Below are positions 34,385 to 44,189 of a stretch of 57,743 bases of DNA, one piece after another (position 1 is the stretch's first letter; each line of letters begins with the position of its first letter). The DNA comes from Clostridia bacterium. Its GTDB lineage: Bacteria; Bacillota; Clostridia; Christensenellales; UBA1242. The DNA is taken from positions 1-57,743 of the forward strand of contig CAAGAO010000003.1 in NCBI GenBank assembly GCA_900767835.1, written 5' to 3'. The position numbers were made by a program, and so were the translations under genes. The notes beneath the pieces were generated by a model. That model searched no databases. It had not been told where the DNA came from and saw only the letters and a list, made by a program, of their open reading frames with translations.

Positions 34385-35596
34385 TTAGAGGCAGAAGACA
34401 AGGCGCACACAGCCCGTGGAGCTCGCACCGTTGCCACTGACATACCCATTGTAGTTGACATAGCAGAAATAAGTGTCGATGCCCGAGTAAGGGGAACGCA
34501 ACCACCCATTGCCGCTCGACCTTATTTTGCCATCACTGTAATTGTTCTTATAATAATCAAGTTGTTGCCCCTCTTTTTCATATTGGCTATACCTTGATGA
34601 ATATCTTTTACTATTGCCAAAAACCTCACCATCACTTGGTGTAAACACCCTATCTTTTGAAATGATGATTTTTTTGTATTTTAAGCCGGCATCTGCTGTT
34701 GCAGTTTCAACTTGAACAATATAATCCTTAAAGGCAGGTATCCCTGTTAAAAATGCACCATCGCCACTTTTTGTATTTCTTGTGTAATAATATTCTTCTG
34801 CATCATAGTCGGCAGGCAATGTTTTTTCATTCCAAACATTTGTTAATTCATCATAAGCATAGTATGTTCCTGTTGTTGTTTCATCAACTGTTGCTCGAGT
34901 ATAATAATAATCGCCATCAGCCAAACCATTTTGTCTAATAAGTGAGCCCTCCCAACCTATTGTGTTGTTGTTGGTATTATTGTGTTTATAACCTGAACTC
35001 GTGTAATCATTCATTTCTAAAACCAAACCACAATAGCCTGTTCCATCGGTTTTTTTGTAATGATTAAAATCTGCAATATGAATTTTTTTGCTAGTTCCCA
35101 TAATAGTTGTAGTTCTTTCATCTTCAACAGACCACATAATTTTTGCATAGTCGTTTTTTGCTGCTTTATTAACCTCTTCATCGGTATAATCAGCAAAAGG
35201 TTTACCAACCTTGCAGTTATAAATACCACCACTTGGAACACCAAACAACTTGGTCCATAATTGGTTATTTTCACTATCATAGGCTGTAAATCTATAATTC
35301 CCATAAGTTGTAACACTAAAAGAAACAGAGCCACCATTGGTTGCATTGGTTGTTTTAGAATCTACCAATACTCCCGACTCTGTTTCCATTTTAATTGTAA
35401 CATTTGGCATTTCAGCCAACACCACATTTGCAACACCATTAAGTGTTGTTGGTGCGTAAGGTATAGAGTTTATACCATTTTTTATATCTTCAAATGATGG
35501 ACTTATGTTGCTTGAGTTTATAGTTCCACCTTTTTGTGTGACAACCCTAGCAATATCATAAATCCCGGCATATAAATCATTAAGTGTTTTGCCCAT
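34385..35596 (-). CDS. DGR-diversified tail/receptor-binding protein
   Basis: A 403-residue protein whose last ~45 residues are the variable repeat. The N-terminus (LNDLYAGIYDIARVVTQKGG) resembles an attachment module shared with the gene downstream at 35599. A beta-rich middle domain follows, then two YYYTR-containing repeats, and a C-terminal C-type-lectin-like domain with GWLRSPYSGIDTYFCYVN. Variable positions include ~364-400. It is likely the host-recognition tip; DGR retargeting would change the surface it binds. RBS AGGAG precedes the ATG. Confidence 0.9.
   Translation of the reverse strand: MGKTLNDLYAGIYDIARVVTQKGGTINSSNISPSFEDIKNGINSIPYAPTTLNGVANVVLAEMPNVTIKMETESGVLVDSKTTNATNGGSVSFSVTTYGNYRFTAYDSENNQLWTKLFGVPSGGIYNCKVGKPFADYTDEEVNKAAKNDYAKIMWSVEDERTTTIMGTSKKIHIADFNHYKKTDGTGYCGLVLEMNDYTSSGYKHNNTNNNTIGWEGSLIRQNGLADGDYYYTRATVDETTTGTYYAYDELTNVWNEKTLPADYDAEEYYYTRNTKSGDGAFLTGIPAFKDYIVQVETATADAGLKYKKIIISKDRVFTPSDGEVFGNSKRYSSRYSQYEKEGQQLDYYKNNYSDGKIRSSGNGWLRSPYSGIDTYFCYVNYNGYVSGNGASSTGCVRLVFCL
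34399..34522 (-). repeat. DGR variable repeat (VR)
   Basis: The 3' end of the tail protein gene, 124 bp, 108 identical to the TR. Mismatches cluster where the TR has AAC/AAT/TAC codons, giving changes such as N to G, N to S and N to Y. The GC-rich block around CCCGAGTAAGGGGAACG is untouched. The identity ends abruptly 12 bases before the stop codon. Confidence 0.95.
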
Positions 35597-35598
35597 AT

Positions 35599-35868
35599 TT
35601 AATTGCTCCTTTTATACATGTATTTACCATTCATAAAATTTTCAATTTCATTGGTGTTTATTGAACCATATCCACCAACTAATATTAAATCAATTTCATT
35701 GGTTGCATTTCCGCCACCTATAACCATAGCAGGTATAGTATTTATTTTGCTTACAATGTCCCTAAAAGTTGTATTTGTTGGCACTGTTACACCTTTATTT
35801 CTAACTGCTTGAAATATTTGTGTTTTTGTGGTGTTTAGATAATTTAATTTGTCGCTAGTTTTTCCCAT
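35599..35868 (-). CDS. Small tail fibre-like protein, 89 residues
   Basis: Starts at ATG 35868 after GAGGTGG. Its N-terminal SDKLNYLNTTKTQIFQAVRNKGV...FRDIVSKINTIP module occurs on many phage tail fibres and is paralogous to the N-terminus of the DGR target. A glycine-rich C-terminus follows. It probably forms a fibre adaptor. Its stop is two bases before the DGR target gene's RBS region. Confidence 0.7.
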   Translation of the reverse strand: MGKTSDKLNYLNTTKTQIFQAVRNKGVTVPTNTTFRDIVSKINTIPAMVIGGGNATNEIDLILVGGYGSINTNEIENFMNGKYMYKRSN

Positions 35869-35869
35869 A

Positions 35870-36403
35870 TTAAACCACCTCACCATTTATAGCATCCAAA
35901 ACATCATCTATTGAGCCAACTTTTGTTGATAATGCTGTAACATTTGTTTGCAATGTTTCAATTTGGGCTGTCAAATCACTTTTTGCATTTGCAATGGCTG
36001 TATTGGTTTCAGCCTTTGTGTAGTAATTAGAAAAATCAGCCTCAAAACTACCCACATGTTCCCATTTATTTTGAATATAAATATATTCATCATAAGAATC
36101 TGTATCAGTTTCATCACTATCATTTACTTTTTTTATAAGATAAATTGTTGATGGACTTATGTTTGTTGTTGGTAATGCTGTGACGATATTATAAATTTGT
36201 TTGCTAGCGATTAAAGAATTAACCTCTGTTTTAGTATAGGTTGTATCTTTGCTATAATAATTGCTTAAATTGTTTAACCCTTGCTCAAGAACAGTTTTTA
36301 ATTCAGCAACCTTAACATTGTTTATTATGCTTTTACCATCAAATTGAATATCTTTTATTACAGACAAATCAATTTGCCTTGTATTTCCAAATATACCATT
36401 CAT
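35870..36403 (-). CDS. Head/tail fibre-type coiled protein
   Basis: A 177-residue protein with NYYSKDTTYTKTEVNSLI and NYYTKAETNTAI, two copies of the YYTK(A/T)E(V/T)N motif found in phage fibre proteins, and a C-terminal heptad region (IETLQTNVTALSTKV). It likely forms a trimeric coiled fibre. The order fibre-adaptor-DGR target suggests it assembles with its neighbours. Confidence 0.7.
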   Translation of the reverse strand: MNGIFGNTRQIDLSVIKDIQFDGKSIINNVKVAELKTVLEQGLNNLSNYYSKDTTYTKTEVNSLIASKQIYNIVTALPTTNISPSTIYLIKKVNDSDETDTDSYDEYIYIQNKWEHVGSFEADFSNYYTKAETNTAIANAKSDLTAQIETLQTNVTALSTKVGSIDDVLDAINGEVV

Positions 36404-36415
36404 AACAATACCCTC

Positions 36416-38962
36416 CTATGCCTTTTCACCAATGGCAATATATGTTCCTGTAACAACATAACCATTTGAATTATAAATTGTAAACCCACTTGTTCCTTTC
36501 TTTTTGACATGACAAGGTTCATTCATTCCCCTATCATCACCCCTTGTTTCTGTTGTGAAACTTGGAATAATAACATAACCATCTAGCCCTGCATTTTTGA
36601 ACATTTGCTTACCCCAGTCAATGTAAATATTGTAATTTTGTTCTAGGGCATCAATAGAACCCCAAACAATTCTTAATTTACCGATTGTAAAAGTATGCCA
36701 ATTATGTGGACTTTTATAGTGTTTAGTAGAACCCCACCATAAAAAATCATTAGTCCATCGGTCAACATCAATAGTTTTTTGATAATCTTCTATACCTAAA
36801 TTCACAGCAACTTTTTGTATTAGATTTTGGATGTTAGTGATGTTTGTAACATCACATTCTTTTGCTTTGTCCGCTACTGACGCATGTTCTGCATTGACAG
36901 CATCTTGTGCGCTTGCTGCACTTGTTGCAAATACTGCTTTCCCAATGGTTTGCCCGCCATTAACAATAAGTTTTAATGTATTTTGAATTAAGGCTATATC
37001 GTTTTTATTTTGTAAGTTTTGGTTTTTTTCTGCAAGGCTATAATCAAATTGGCTTAAACCTTTGCCCTCAACCTTATCAACCTTACTTTTGCTTAATAAA
37101 TCCAACATTTCCTCAACATTGTATTCTGTTGTGTATTTAATTTTGCCAGCAGTTATTACACCATAAGTAAAATCAGTATCAACAGCAGTATTGAGTTTAT
37201 AAATTCTTAAAACAAAGTTAAATGTAGGTATTTTATCAATCCTTATAACATTATAAACTTTACCCTCATCAACAATGCTTTCAATTTCACCATAAACAAC
37301 TATGTTGTTTGCTATGATATTTTTTTCTGTTGCAACAGTGTAAATAGCGTAAATACTTTGCGTTATTGCATCAGTTATTTTTTCATTGTAATATCTGTAT
37401 TCATAACACTCTTTTAGTTCATTGTAAACCCAATCTTCCGGTAATATAGTGCAAGTTCCTAAATCAACCCATTTATCACTATCACCGGCAGGACCTATAT
37501 CACCCTTATCCCCTTTTGGACCTTTTTCGCCACCAGCATCGCCTTTTTCGCCCTTTTCGCCTTGTGGTCCTTGTGGTCCTTGTGGTCCTTGTATGCCTTG
37601 TGGTCCTTGGGGTCCTTGTGGTCCGGTTTCGCCCTGTGGACCTTGTATGCCTTGTATTCCCTGCACACCTTGTTCACCTTGGTCACCCTTTGGACCTTGT
37701 ATGCCTTGTATTCCCTGTTCACCCCTAGGACCTTGCTCACCTTGAATAGGTAAACCGGTTGTAAATAAACCAGCAAAAACAAATTTTTTGTTTTCATCGG
37801 CTTTTATGTAAATCTTGCCATAATCATCGCTAGTTGTTAATGGATTGCCCTCTTCATCTTCCGGTATAACAATAACACAGTCACCAAGCATAATACCATC
37901 ACTTGTTGCTTGCTCATAATCAGCCATCATTTCATCAATGCTTTTATAGATTCTAGCAAAACTCATTCCTTGACCACGTGGACCTTGTGGACCTTGTGTG
38001 CCTTGGGGTCCAGATGCACCTTTTTCGCCAGTGTCGCCTTTTTCCCCTTGTGGACCTTGAGGTCCTTGCACTCCCTGTTTTCCTTGGGGTCCAATATCAC
38101 CTTTTGGTCCTTGTATTCCTTGAACACCTTGAGGTCCTTGCAAGCCTCTTGGACCTGTTGTTCCATAGCCCAAAAGGTCAAAATCGGCAGCATCACCTTG
38201 CAATGTGAAATAATCAACACCATCAGCATAAGTGTGCTTAAATATTAAACATCTTATCCATGATTTGCCTTTTGCAAATAATGTTTCTGTTTGATATACC
38301 TTATTATCAGTATCCTCAAAAGTCATAACATGCAATGTGCCTGTAATGGTGTCTTTTTCATCACCACTTGTTAATTTTTCTGTTATAACCTCATGTTCAT
38401 AGTTGTAGAACAATGAATTTGGTGTTTTATAGCCATCCAAAGAATAATCCACAACCTCGCTATCAATTTCAGTTACATCAAATTTCTTAAATGCCAAAGA
38501 GTGCAATTCTGTATTGCTTGCCTTAATAGAATTTATATCAGCATCACTAATATATGTGGGTTGAGCAACAGTTCCACCCTTAACAACGATTTTGGCAGAA
38601 CCGGTAACCAAATATTCACTAATACCTGTAATTGTTTCGCCATCTGTTCCATAAGTAACATCTTGTGTGTCATAAATTCTAACATTAACAATAGCATCGC
38701 CCTCTTGTTCGAGGTCTTTTGCTTGGGTTTTGTAATAAAACCCTTTGTCATTATTGGCATTTGGTGTCATTGTTTGCCAGCCACTTTGGGTATTGTCCGG
38801 GTAAGTAATGTTTATATCAGCACAAAGCCTAACCAATGGTATGCTAGGCTCTTGGTTTTCAGCCCAATTTACTAATATATAACTTTTACCTTTGCTGCCA
38901 CGAAACAATGCCGGTCCACGCTTGATAACCAAATCGCCATTACTATTAAAAATTAGTTTCAT
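36416..38962 (-). CDS. Collagen-like tail fibre protein with baseplate N-terminus
   Basis: An 848-residue fibre protein. Residues ~1-200 resemble BppU-type baseplate-binding domains (KRGPALFRGSKGKSYILVNW). Gly-X-Y collagen repeats occupy ~267-329 and ~406-491, split by a SFARIYKSIDEMMADYEQ segment that recurs in phage collagen fibres. The C-terminal ~330 residues are a probable receptor or assembly domain. Collagen repeats give a long rigid trimeric shaft. The repeats make antisense frames look open, but these are not genes. Confidence 0.85.
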   Translation of the reverse strand: MKLIFNSNGDLVIKRGPALFRGSKGKSYILVNWAENQEPSIPLVRLCADINITYPDNTQSGWQTMTPNANNDKGFYYKTQAKDLEQEGDAIVNVRIYDTQDVTYGTDGETITGISEYLVTGSAKIVVKGGTVAQPTYISDADINSIKASNTELHSLAFKKFDVTEIDSEVVDYSLDGYKTPNSLFYNYEHEVITEKLTSGDEKDTITGTLHVMTFEDTDNKVYQTETLFAKGKSWIRCLIFKHTYADGVDYFTLQGDAADFDLLGYGTTGPRGLQGPQGVQGIQGPKGDIGPQGKQGVQGPQGPQGEKGDTGEKGASGPQGTQGPQGPRGQGMSFARIYKSIDEMMADYEQATSDGIMLGDCVIVIPEDEEGNPLTTSDDYGKIYIKADENKKFVFAGLFTTGLPIQGEQGPRGEQGIQGIQGPKGDQGEQGVQGIQGIQGPQGETGPQGPQGPQGIQGPQGPQGPQGEKGEKGDAGGEKGPKGDKGDIGPAGDSDKWVDLGTCTILPEDWVYNELKECYEYRYYNEKITDAITQSIYAIYTVATEKNIIANNIVVYGEIESIVDEGKVYNVIRIDKIPTFNFVLRIYKLNTAVDTDFTYGVITAGKIKYTTEYNVEEMLDLLSKSKVDKVEGKGLSQFDYSLAEKNQNLQNKNDIALIQNTLKLIVNGGQTIGKAVFATSAASAQDAVNAEHASVADKAKECDVTNITNIQNLIQKVAVNLGIEDYQKTIDVDRWTNDFLWWGSTKHYKSPHNWHTFTIGKLRIVWGSIDALEQNYNIYIDWGKQMFKNAGLDGYVIIPSFTTETRGDDRGMNEPCHVKKKGTSGFTIYNSNGYVVTGTYIAIGEKA

Positions 38963-39070
38963 TTTTTACTCCTTATAAATTTTTTTGAGGTAAAATCACA
39001 ATTAAGTCTGTTTTTTACCCACACAAACATTAAACATATAATTTTGCCTCCTTTTGATAAATTTTTTATA

Positions 39071-39098
39071 AAAAAGAACAACCCAAAGGATTGTTCTT
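39071..39098 (-). terminator. Terminator downstream of the poly-G gene
   Basis: AAGAACAA and TTGTTCTT pair, with CC/GG extending the stem, around AAA plus flanks (39074-39098); T-rich sequence follows on the minus strand. It lies past both the short stop (39215) and the alternative-frame stop (39130) of the membrane protein, consistent with the longer gene. Confidence 0.75.
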
Positions 39099-39214
39099 AA
39101 TTATTTATTTGATTGTATTTTTGTATTGTTTAGGCTACATTTTCCCTATTTTTATTATGTTTTTTAATAAAATAAGAAAGTGTTATGCCAGCCACCACAA
39201 CAACAGCAACAGCA

Positions 39215-39604
39215 TTAGTTATTATCAGTAAAAGAAAGGCTGTTACCCCCCCCCCCGCATGGGGTCAAGGTGCAGTCGCTTGCAACAATGCTAAATTTAC
39301 TTTTGATTTGAAAGGTATCGCTTGAAAATGTTGTGCCACCACTTGAATTGTCTAATAAATAAATTTTACCATTAGAAATTAAGTATTTTTGTGTAAAATC
39401 CACATCAAAACCTGTGTCCCTATTCCCTATCATAGTTGCGATTCCGTCTTTGCCAAACTCAACAGTCCCCACTAAAAGCCTGTCGTTATCTATAACATCA
39501 TATTTGGTGTTATAAAAAATTGGAGCCGAAAATAAAGCAACAAGCAATATGGCTGTTATAAGAATTAAACCACTAAAAACACTTAACACAACTTTCTTTT
39601 TCAT
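39215..39604 (-). CDS. Membrane protein with poly-G frame switch
   Basis: As read, a 129-residue protein with an N-terminal membrane helix (VVLSVFSGLILITAILLVAL) and a beta-rich exposed domain, ending soon after a run of 11 G at 39246-39256. If the run is read with one G fewer, the frame continues after GGG for 41 residues: a 27-residue hydrophobic helix beginning VTAFLLLIITNAVAVVVV, then the basic tail FIKKHNKNRENVA, stopping at 39130-39132. That form has anchors at both ends. It starts at 39604, directly after the tail hub gene. The function is unknown. Confidence 0.75.
   Translation of the reverse strand: MKKKVVLSVFSGLILITAILLVALFSAPIFYNTKYDVIDNDRLLVGTVEFGKDGIATMIGNRDTGFDVDFTQKYLISNGKIYLLDNSSGGTTFSSDTFQIKSKFSIVASDCTLTPCGGGGNSLSFTDNN
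39246..39256 (-). repeat. Poly-G tract (11 G) in membrane protein gene
   Basis: Eleven consecutive C on the plus strand, G in the gene. The length is unusual for such AT-rich DNA. The tract sits exactly where a frame change would add a C-terminal membrane anchor. Confidence 0.9.
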
Positions 39605-39605
39605 T

Positions 39606-42600
39606 TTAATACTTCCTAAACATAAAATATATTGGTTTTGATTGGCTACCAACATTTAACTCTTGGTCAAAATATGCAACCAATCTATTATTGTTATCAA
39701 TTATACCATAACCAATTGATTTTGTCAAAGCAGTGATAGGTTCAACCTTAATATATTTGTAATCATTATTAACTGTTACACTTGGGTTGCCAATAATTTG
39801 ATATGTATTTGCCTCAACAACATCTTCAAACTTATTAGGTCTTTTTGTAAATGTTGCCATTTTATATGTGGTTTTTGCATCACCTACTATTGGCAATGAA
39901 AAATTTAATGCTTTACCAATAATTGATTGATTTGTTGGCGATGTAATAAAGTTTAATTGAACAGTTAAGCCTATTTTTTCTCTACTATCTTTATCTATGT
40001 TAAATGGGTTAGTAAAATAGTTAATAAGTGTAGAATTTGCATTTATTTTGTTTTCGTCAACTTTATACAAATACTTACTATTTGCCACAATATTGTTATC
40101 AAAATCAGTTATAGGGTTATCGCTACCATATATTACTGCTAATTTGTCAAATCTGCCAAATTCATTGGAATATTTAATAAATTCTTCAATACAATAAGAG
40201 TTTAATGATAATGAATTTGTGGCTTTATCATTTACATTGCTTGGGTTTTCAGCATAGGTGGCGGCACTATAATTATCATCTGTTGCAAAATGTAAAACAA
40301 TAGAGTTTCCAAAAGGAAAACACGAAACAGGCAATAGAAAACAATGTGTTTCTTCTGCCCCAGCCCTATTAACACCAATGGTTTTAACAATTGCATAGGT
40401 TATTTGCTTGTTTGTTTGATTGCCATTAGATAGTTTGTTGGATAATAAGTTTAGCATTTTATTTGTTGCAAAGCCAAGGGTTGATAATGTGTTTTTGATG
40501 TATAATTTCAAATCAGCAGAAACATCATCGCCTATGTATGTTGCGACATCTAAATCATTATCAACAAGACAAAATTCTTGGTAATCCGGGTTTCTATTAA
40601 CACTTTCTTCTTCGCTAATTTCATATTGCCTAATAGTCTTTTTAACAGCAGTAAAGGCATTTAATTCGTTGTATTTATAACTCCATTGTGTTGTAACCCT
40701 TATTGGTGTATTAGTAACAAGTTCTCTATTAACCACAAAAGCATAATAATCATCATCACGTGTAACAACTCCAACATGTGGGGCATCTGTTAAATGTTCA
40801 AAGTATTGTGTTTTTATGACTTTGGCATTTCCGGTTTTCATAATGGCACCTTTCATGCTTTCACCATAACTTTCAACATCAACAGAATTTGATTGTTGAT
40901 TGTAGAACAAAGAGCAATCCTCTTCTTTGGTGTCATAGTTTACCCTATATTGCTTAACCTTAAAATCTTGAAATGGTATATATTCAATTTGAACAGACAA
41001 ATCTTTAATATATGTTTCCAAATTAACACTTTCATCTAATTTTAATATATTTCTAATTGCATGGTCATTAACAAAAGTGTCAAGAGTGTTTTGATTTGGT
41101 CTTAAATATTCTAGTGCATAAATATTTTTTTGACCCTTGGTGTAGTATAGGAAAAATGCTTTATTGTTATAAACATCGCCCGGGGCTGTATAACTATAAA
41201 GTATATCATATTTTGATTTTTCAACTATATTTGTTTTTATATCCTTAATGGTCCCTTTGCTATAAACCTTTACAGAAATAAGCGACCTTATTGGCTTTTG
41301 TGTTCTAAAAATACAATCATTGTTTGAAATTTCAAATGTTGCACTTTCAGTTCTTGTAGAAACAAAACCACCCATAAATGGCTCAATAACTGTTGCTTTA
41401 CCAGAATAATTGCTTTGTGTTGCGTTTTGAACAACAGACAAAAAGTTATTCGCATGCTCATCAAGTGGGTGTTCTTTTTGTATTAGTGAATAATTGTTTT
41501 TTGAATATATGTCATTGCCACCAAGAAAATCAAAAGTAATGGTATCCCAATTGGTATAATCATTTCTATTGGTTATTGTTTGCCCATTAGAATCTGTATC
41601 ATATTCATAAACAACACTAGGTATAAGCCTAGGTATTGCATGTATATATTCACCAATAGTTTGCAAAGCCTCAAATAATGTGCCTTGTGTAAAGTTAAAT
41701 TCAGGACTTAATTTTTTATCTAAAATTGATGCTATGTTTTCATCAAGTTTATATTGTTGATTTTCTATTCCATCTCGCCTTAATACACATACTTTAAGCA
41801 ACCTTTCAATCACCTCTTTAATTGTGTATTCTTGTGGTATTAAGGCAAGGCTATTAACCACTGTAATACTCCACTTAAACTCTGCATCAGCCATGGTGAC
41901 ATTGTTTTCATTTTTATAACAATAATATTGCCTAAAAGTGTATGTTCCATTTTGTGTAAAAGTAAATGTTCCATTTTGTGACAAGGTTTGACTTGTCCCA
42001 TCCGGCTTGCTAACAGTAAACTCTTTTAATGAAAGTGTTTTGTAATGCCACCAGCCAATCCAAGCATTAAAGTTTAGTGTTGCATACTTAACCTCAATAT
42101 CCATATTGATGTTTGTGGAAATTGTGTTGTCTGCTGTATGGTCAATATATTTAACACAATCACCAATGTTAATGTTTTGTTGCGTTGGTGTTACATCTTC
42201 CAACTTAATTTGAGTATTTGGGTCAAAAATTGTTTCACCCTCTTCCAAATCTTCATCTGTGGTGGGTGTATCATTTGCCACAACCAACAAAGCACCATCT
42301 GTGCCTTGTTCTACTTTTTCATAACCACTCAAATACAACATTCTATATGGTCCAATAAATCTATTTGACCCACTAGCATATCCAAATTTGGACCAATGCG
42401 CTTGAACAAAAAAGTTATTCCAGCCAGCAAGCCCACCCAAAATATAAGTGTTTGAAACAAACTTTATAACATTATTTGTTCCATAATTATCCTCAAGATA
42501 ATTTGTAAATGTTAAATTGTCAACTATAACTCTTTCTAACTGTTTAGTTATTTCAATAAGTGATAATGTGTGCCTATAAATAGGCTTTGCTCCTTGCACA

Positions 42601-42884
42601 ACATTTTCTACAAGGTCGTTTTCTACAAGCCTATAAATATATTCAGTGTTTGTTGTTTCGTTTTTAGTATCTGTGATAGTTATTTTTATTCTGCTTAAAG
42701 GTTTTAATGGTTCACTTATTGTGGATAAATAACTTAAAACAGTTGTATCTAAAACACTATCTAATTGGCTTGTGTCTAAAATAGGCATTTCAACTCTACT
42801 TGTTATATCAATAGGGGTATATACTCGAGTTCCAAGCACACCAGATGAAACAACTATTTTTTCAACTTTAATATTTGTTATCAT
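39606..42884 (-). CDS. Large tail hub/tail spike protein
   Basis: A 1092-residue protein, the longest in the prophage. The N-terminal region (RVYTPIDITSRVEM, then PLSRIKITITDT) and ISLIEITKQLERVIVDNLTF resemble baseplate hub or tail-associated structural proteins of Bacillota phages. No lysozyme or peptidase motif is apparent. Position between the small tail proteins and the fibres fits a tail-tip component. Its stop abuts the start of the poly-G gene. Confidence 0.7.
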   Translation of the reverse strand: MITNIKVEKIVVSSGVLGTRVYTPIDITSRVEMPILDTSQLDSVLDTTVLSYLSTISEPLKPLSRIKITITDTKNETTNTEYIYRLVENDLVENVVQGAKPIYRHTLSLIEITKQLERVIVDNLTFTNYLEDNYGTNNVIKFVSNTYILGGLAGWNNFFVQAHWSKFGYASGSNRFIGPYRMLYLSGYEKVEQGTDGALLVVANDTPTTDEDLEEGETIFDPNTQIKLEDVTPTQQNINIGDCVKYIDHTADNTISTNINMDIEVKYATLNFNAWIGWWHYKTLSLKEFTVSKPDGTSQTLSQNGTFTFTQNGTYTFRQYYCYKNENNVTMADAEFKWSITVVNSLALIPQEYTIKEVIERLLKVCVLRRDGIENQQYKLDENIASILDKKLSPEFNFTQGTLFEALQTIGEYIHAIPRLIPSVVYEYDTDSNGQTITNRNDYTNWDTITFDFLGGNDIYSKNNYSLIQKEHPLDEHANNFLSVVQNATQSNYSGKATVIEPFMGGFVSTRTESATFEISNNDCIFRTQKPIRSLISVKVYSKGTIKDIKTNIVEKSKYDILYSYTAPGDVYNNKAFFLYYTKGQKNIYALEYLRPNQNTLDTFVNDHAIRNILKLDESVNLETYIKDLSVQIEYIPFQDFKVKQYRVNYDTKEEDCSLFYNQQSNSVDVESYGESMKGAIMKTGNAKVIKTQYFEHLTDAPHVGVVTRDDDYYAFVVNRELVTNTPIRVTTQWSYKYNELNAFTAVKKTIRQYEISEEESVNRNPDYQEFCLVDNDLDVATYIGDDVSADLKLYIKNTLSTLGFATNKMLNLLSNKLSNGNQTNKQITYAIVKTIGVNRAGAEETHCFLLPVSCFPFGNSIVLHFATDDNYSAATYAENPSNVNDKATNSLSLNSYCIEEFIKYSNEFGRFDKLAVIYGSDNPITDFDNNIVANSKYLYKVDENKINANSTLINYFTNPFNIDKDSREKIGLTVQLNFITSPTNQSIIGKALNFSLPIVGDAKTTYKMATFTKRPNKFEDVVEANTYQIIGNPSVTVNNDYKYIKVEPITALTKSIGYGIIDNNNRLVAYFDQELNVGSQSKPIYFMFRKY

Positions 42885-42885
42885 A

Positions 42886-43308
42886 CTATCTACTCCTATT
42901 CATATTGCCTGCACGTTCTCTATTGATGTTTACAGCCAATGATTCTCTTGCAACATTTCTGTTGTATTCAACATCACTTTTAATCATATCCGTAAAGAAC
43001 ATTGCAGTGCCTAAAATAGGGTTTTTAATGGCAACTGCTGTAAACATTGCTAATTTATTGAACGCATTAGTTTGTTGTTGTTTTAGGTTGTCCCTAGTGG
43101 CAAAACCAACACTTGATTGGGCAAATGATAATGCTTGCTTACCAATATAAGCAACAGCAACTAATGTTGATGCTTTTACACTTTTGCCCTGCTCCCCTTT
43201 ATTTTCTATTGGGTTATCAGCCTCGGGTGTTGTTCCGGGGTCTTGTGGGTTTGTTTCGTTGCTATCATCAATAGTTTTAAGATAAATATTTATGTTTGTT
43301 TCTGCCAT
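42886..43308 (-). CDS. Small structural protein, 140 residues
   Basis: An acidic proline-rich N-terminus (PQDPGTTPEADNPIENKGEQ) is followed by an Ala/Val-rich helical region (TLVAVAYIGKQALSFAQSSV) and a basic end. It might be a small tail or DNA-injection protein. The start has GGAGGAACTT; it ends one base before the next gene's start. Confidence 0.6.
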   Translation of the reverse strand: MAETNINIYLKTIDDSNETNPQDPGTTPEADNPIENKGEQGKSVKASTLVAVAYIGKQALSFAQSSVGFATRDNLKQQQTNAFNKLAMFTAVAIKNPILGTAMFFTDMIKSDVEYNRNVARESLAVNINRERAGNMNRSR

Positions 43309-43322
43309 AAGTTCCTCCTAAA

Positions 43323-44189
43323 TTAAATTTCATAATCTGTGTCAGCAAATTGCAAAGCATCTTGCAATGTTAATGTTACTGTTGCAAATGCCCCTGCTTG
43401 CCCAACAAAATCACAACCAGCAACAATACAATTATTTGAATTACTAAATGGTCCATCGGTGTCAAAAGCAGGATAATAATCGGTAACCTTAACAATTTCA
43501 TTTAATGCAAAAGGCTCAATTTTTCTTGCAGCCTTTAATAGTCTTTTACCAACTTTATTTTTTTGTAACAAAATTGTGTATGAAAAACTACTATTTTGTG
43601 CTCTATTAAATGATTTTGCTGTGTTTTGATTGGCTAATATAGGACTTTCAGTTTGTTTTGTATCCCCATATTGAACATTTAATATTTCAACAAAATCGGA
43701 TATTTCTTTATTGGTTCCAGCATTAAATGTTAATTTGGTCTTTATTTCATTGCTAACCAAAGCCCCGCCATCTGCCTCGCTTACAAGACAAGTTCCGGTA
43801 ATAACAACAACTTGGGTATAATCGCCAAAATCTGCTATTGGACTATTTGCAGGCGATGCAAAATCTAAAAAACTGTGGTATGTATAAGATTTGCCATTGC
43901 TTGTAAAAGTTCCCTTTCTCAACCCACATATTTTAGATAGTGTGCTTAATTCGTCTAACTTGTCTTGTTTTTTTCTTACGCTTATATAAAACTCAAAAAT
44001 AAGTTCCACAGTTTCCGCCTTGATATTGCTTAACTTATATGGTCTACGATAGGGTTTTATAATTCCTTGTATGGCTGCACCATCTATTTTTAGATTGCTA
44101 TAAACATCAATGGAATAATAAGGGCTACCAAGTATATTTTCATAAACTTTTGCCAAATCTTCTATTCTGTAACTTTCTTGTAGGTTCAT
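43323..44189 (-). CDS. Tail-associated structural protein, 288 residues
   Basis: Beta-rich protein with IDVYSNLKIDGAAIQGIIKPYRR at the N-terminus and TLTLQDALQFADTDYEI at the C-terminus, in the usual place of tail connector or distal tail proteins. No family signature is certain. The start overlaps the upstream stop (TAATG). Confidence 0.6.
   Translation of the reverse strand: MNLQESYRIEDLAKVYENILGSPYYSIDVYSNLKIDGAAIQGIIKPYRRPYKLSNIKAETVELIFEFYISVRKKQDKLDELSTLSKICGLRKGTFTSNGKSYTYHSFLDFASPANSPIADFGDYTQVVVITGTCLVSEADGGALVSNEIKTKLTFNAGTNKEISDFVEILNVQYGDTKQTESPILANQNTAKSFNRAQNSSFSYTILLQKNKVGKRLLKAARKIEPFALNEIVKVTDYYPAFDTDGPFSNSNNCIVAGCDFVGQAGAFATVTLTLQDALQFADTDYEI

Noticed and set aside
37449..38248. 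Several open frames on both strands within the collagen-like region
   Set aside because: They arise from the Gly-Pro-Gln repeat, which has few stop codons in any frame; only the 848-residue frame has context.
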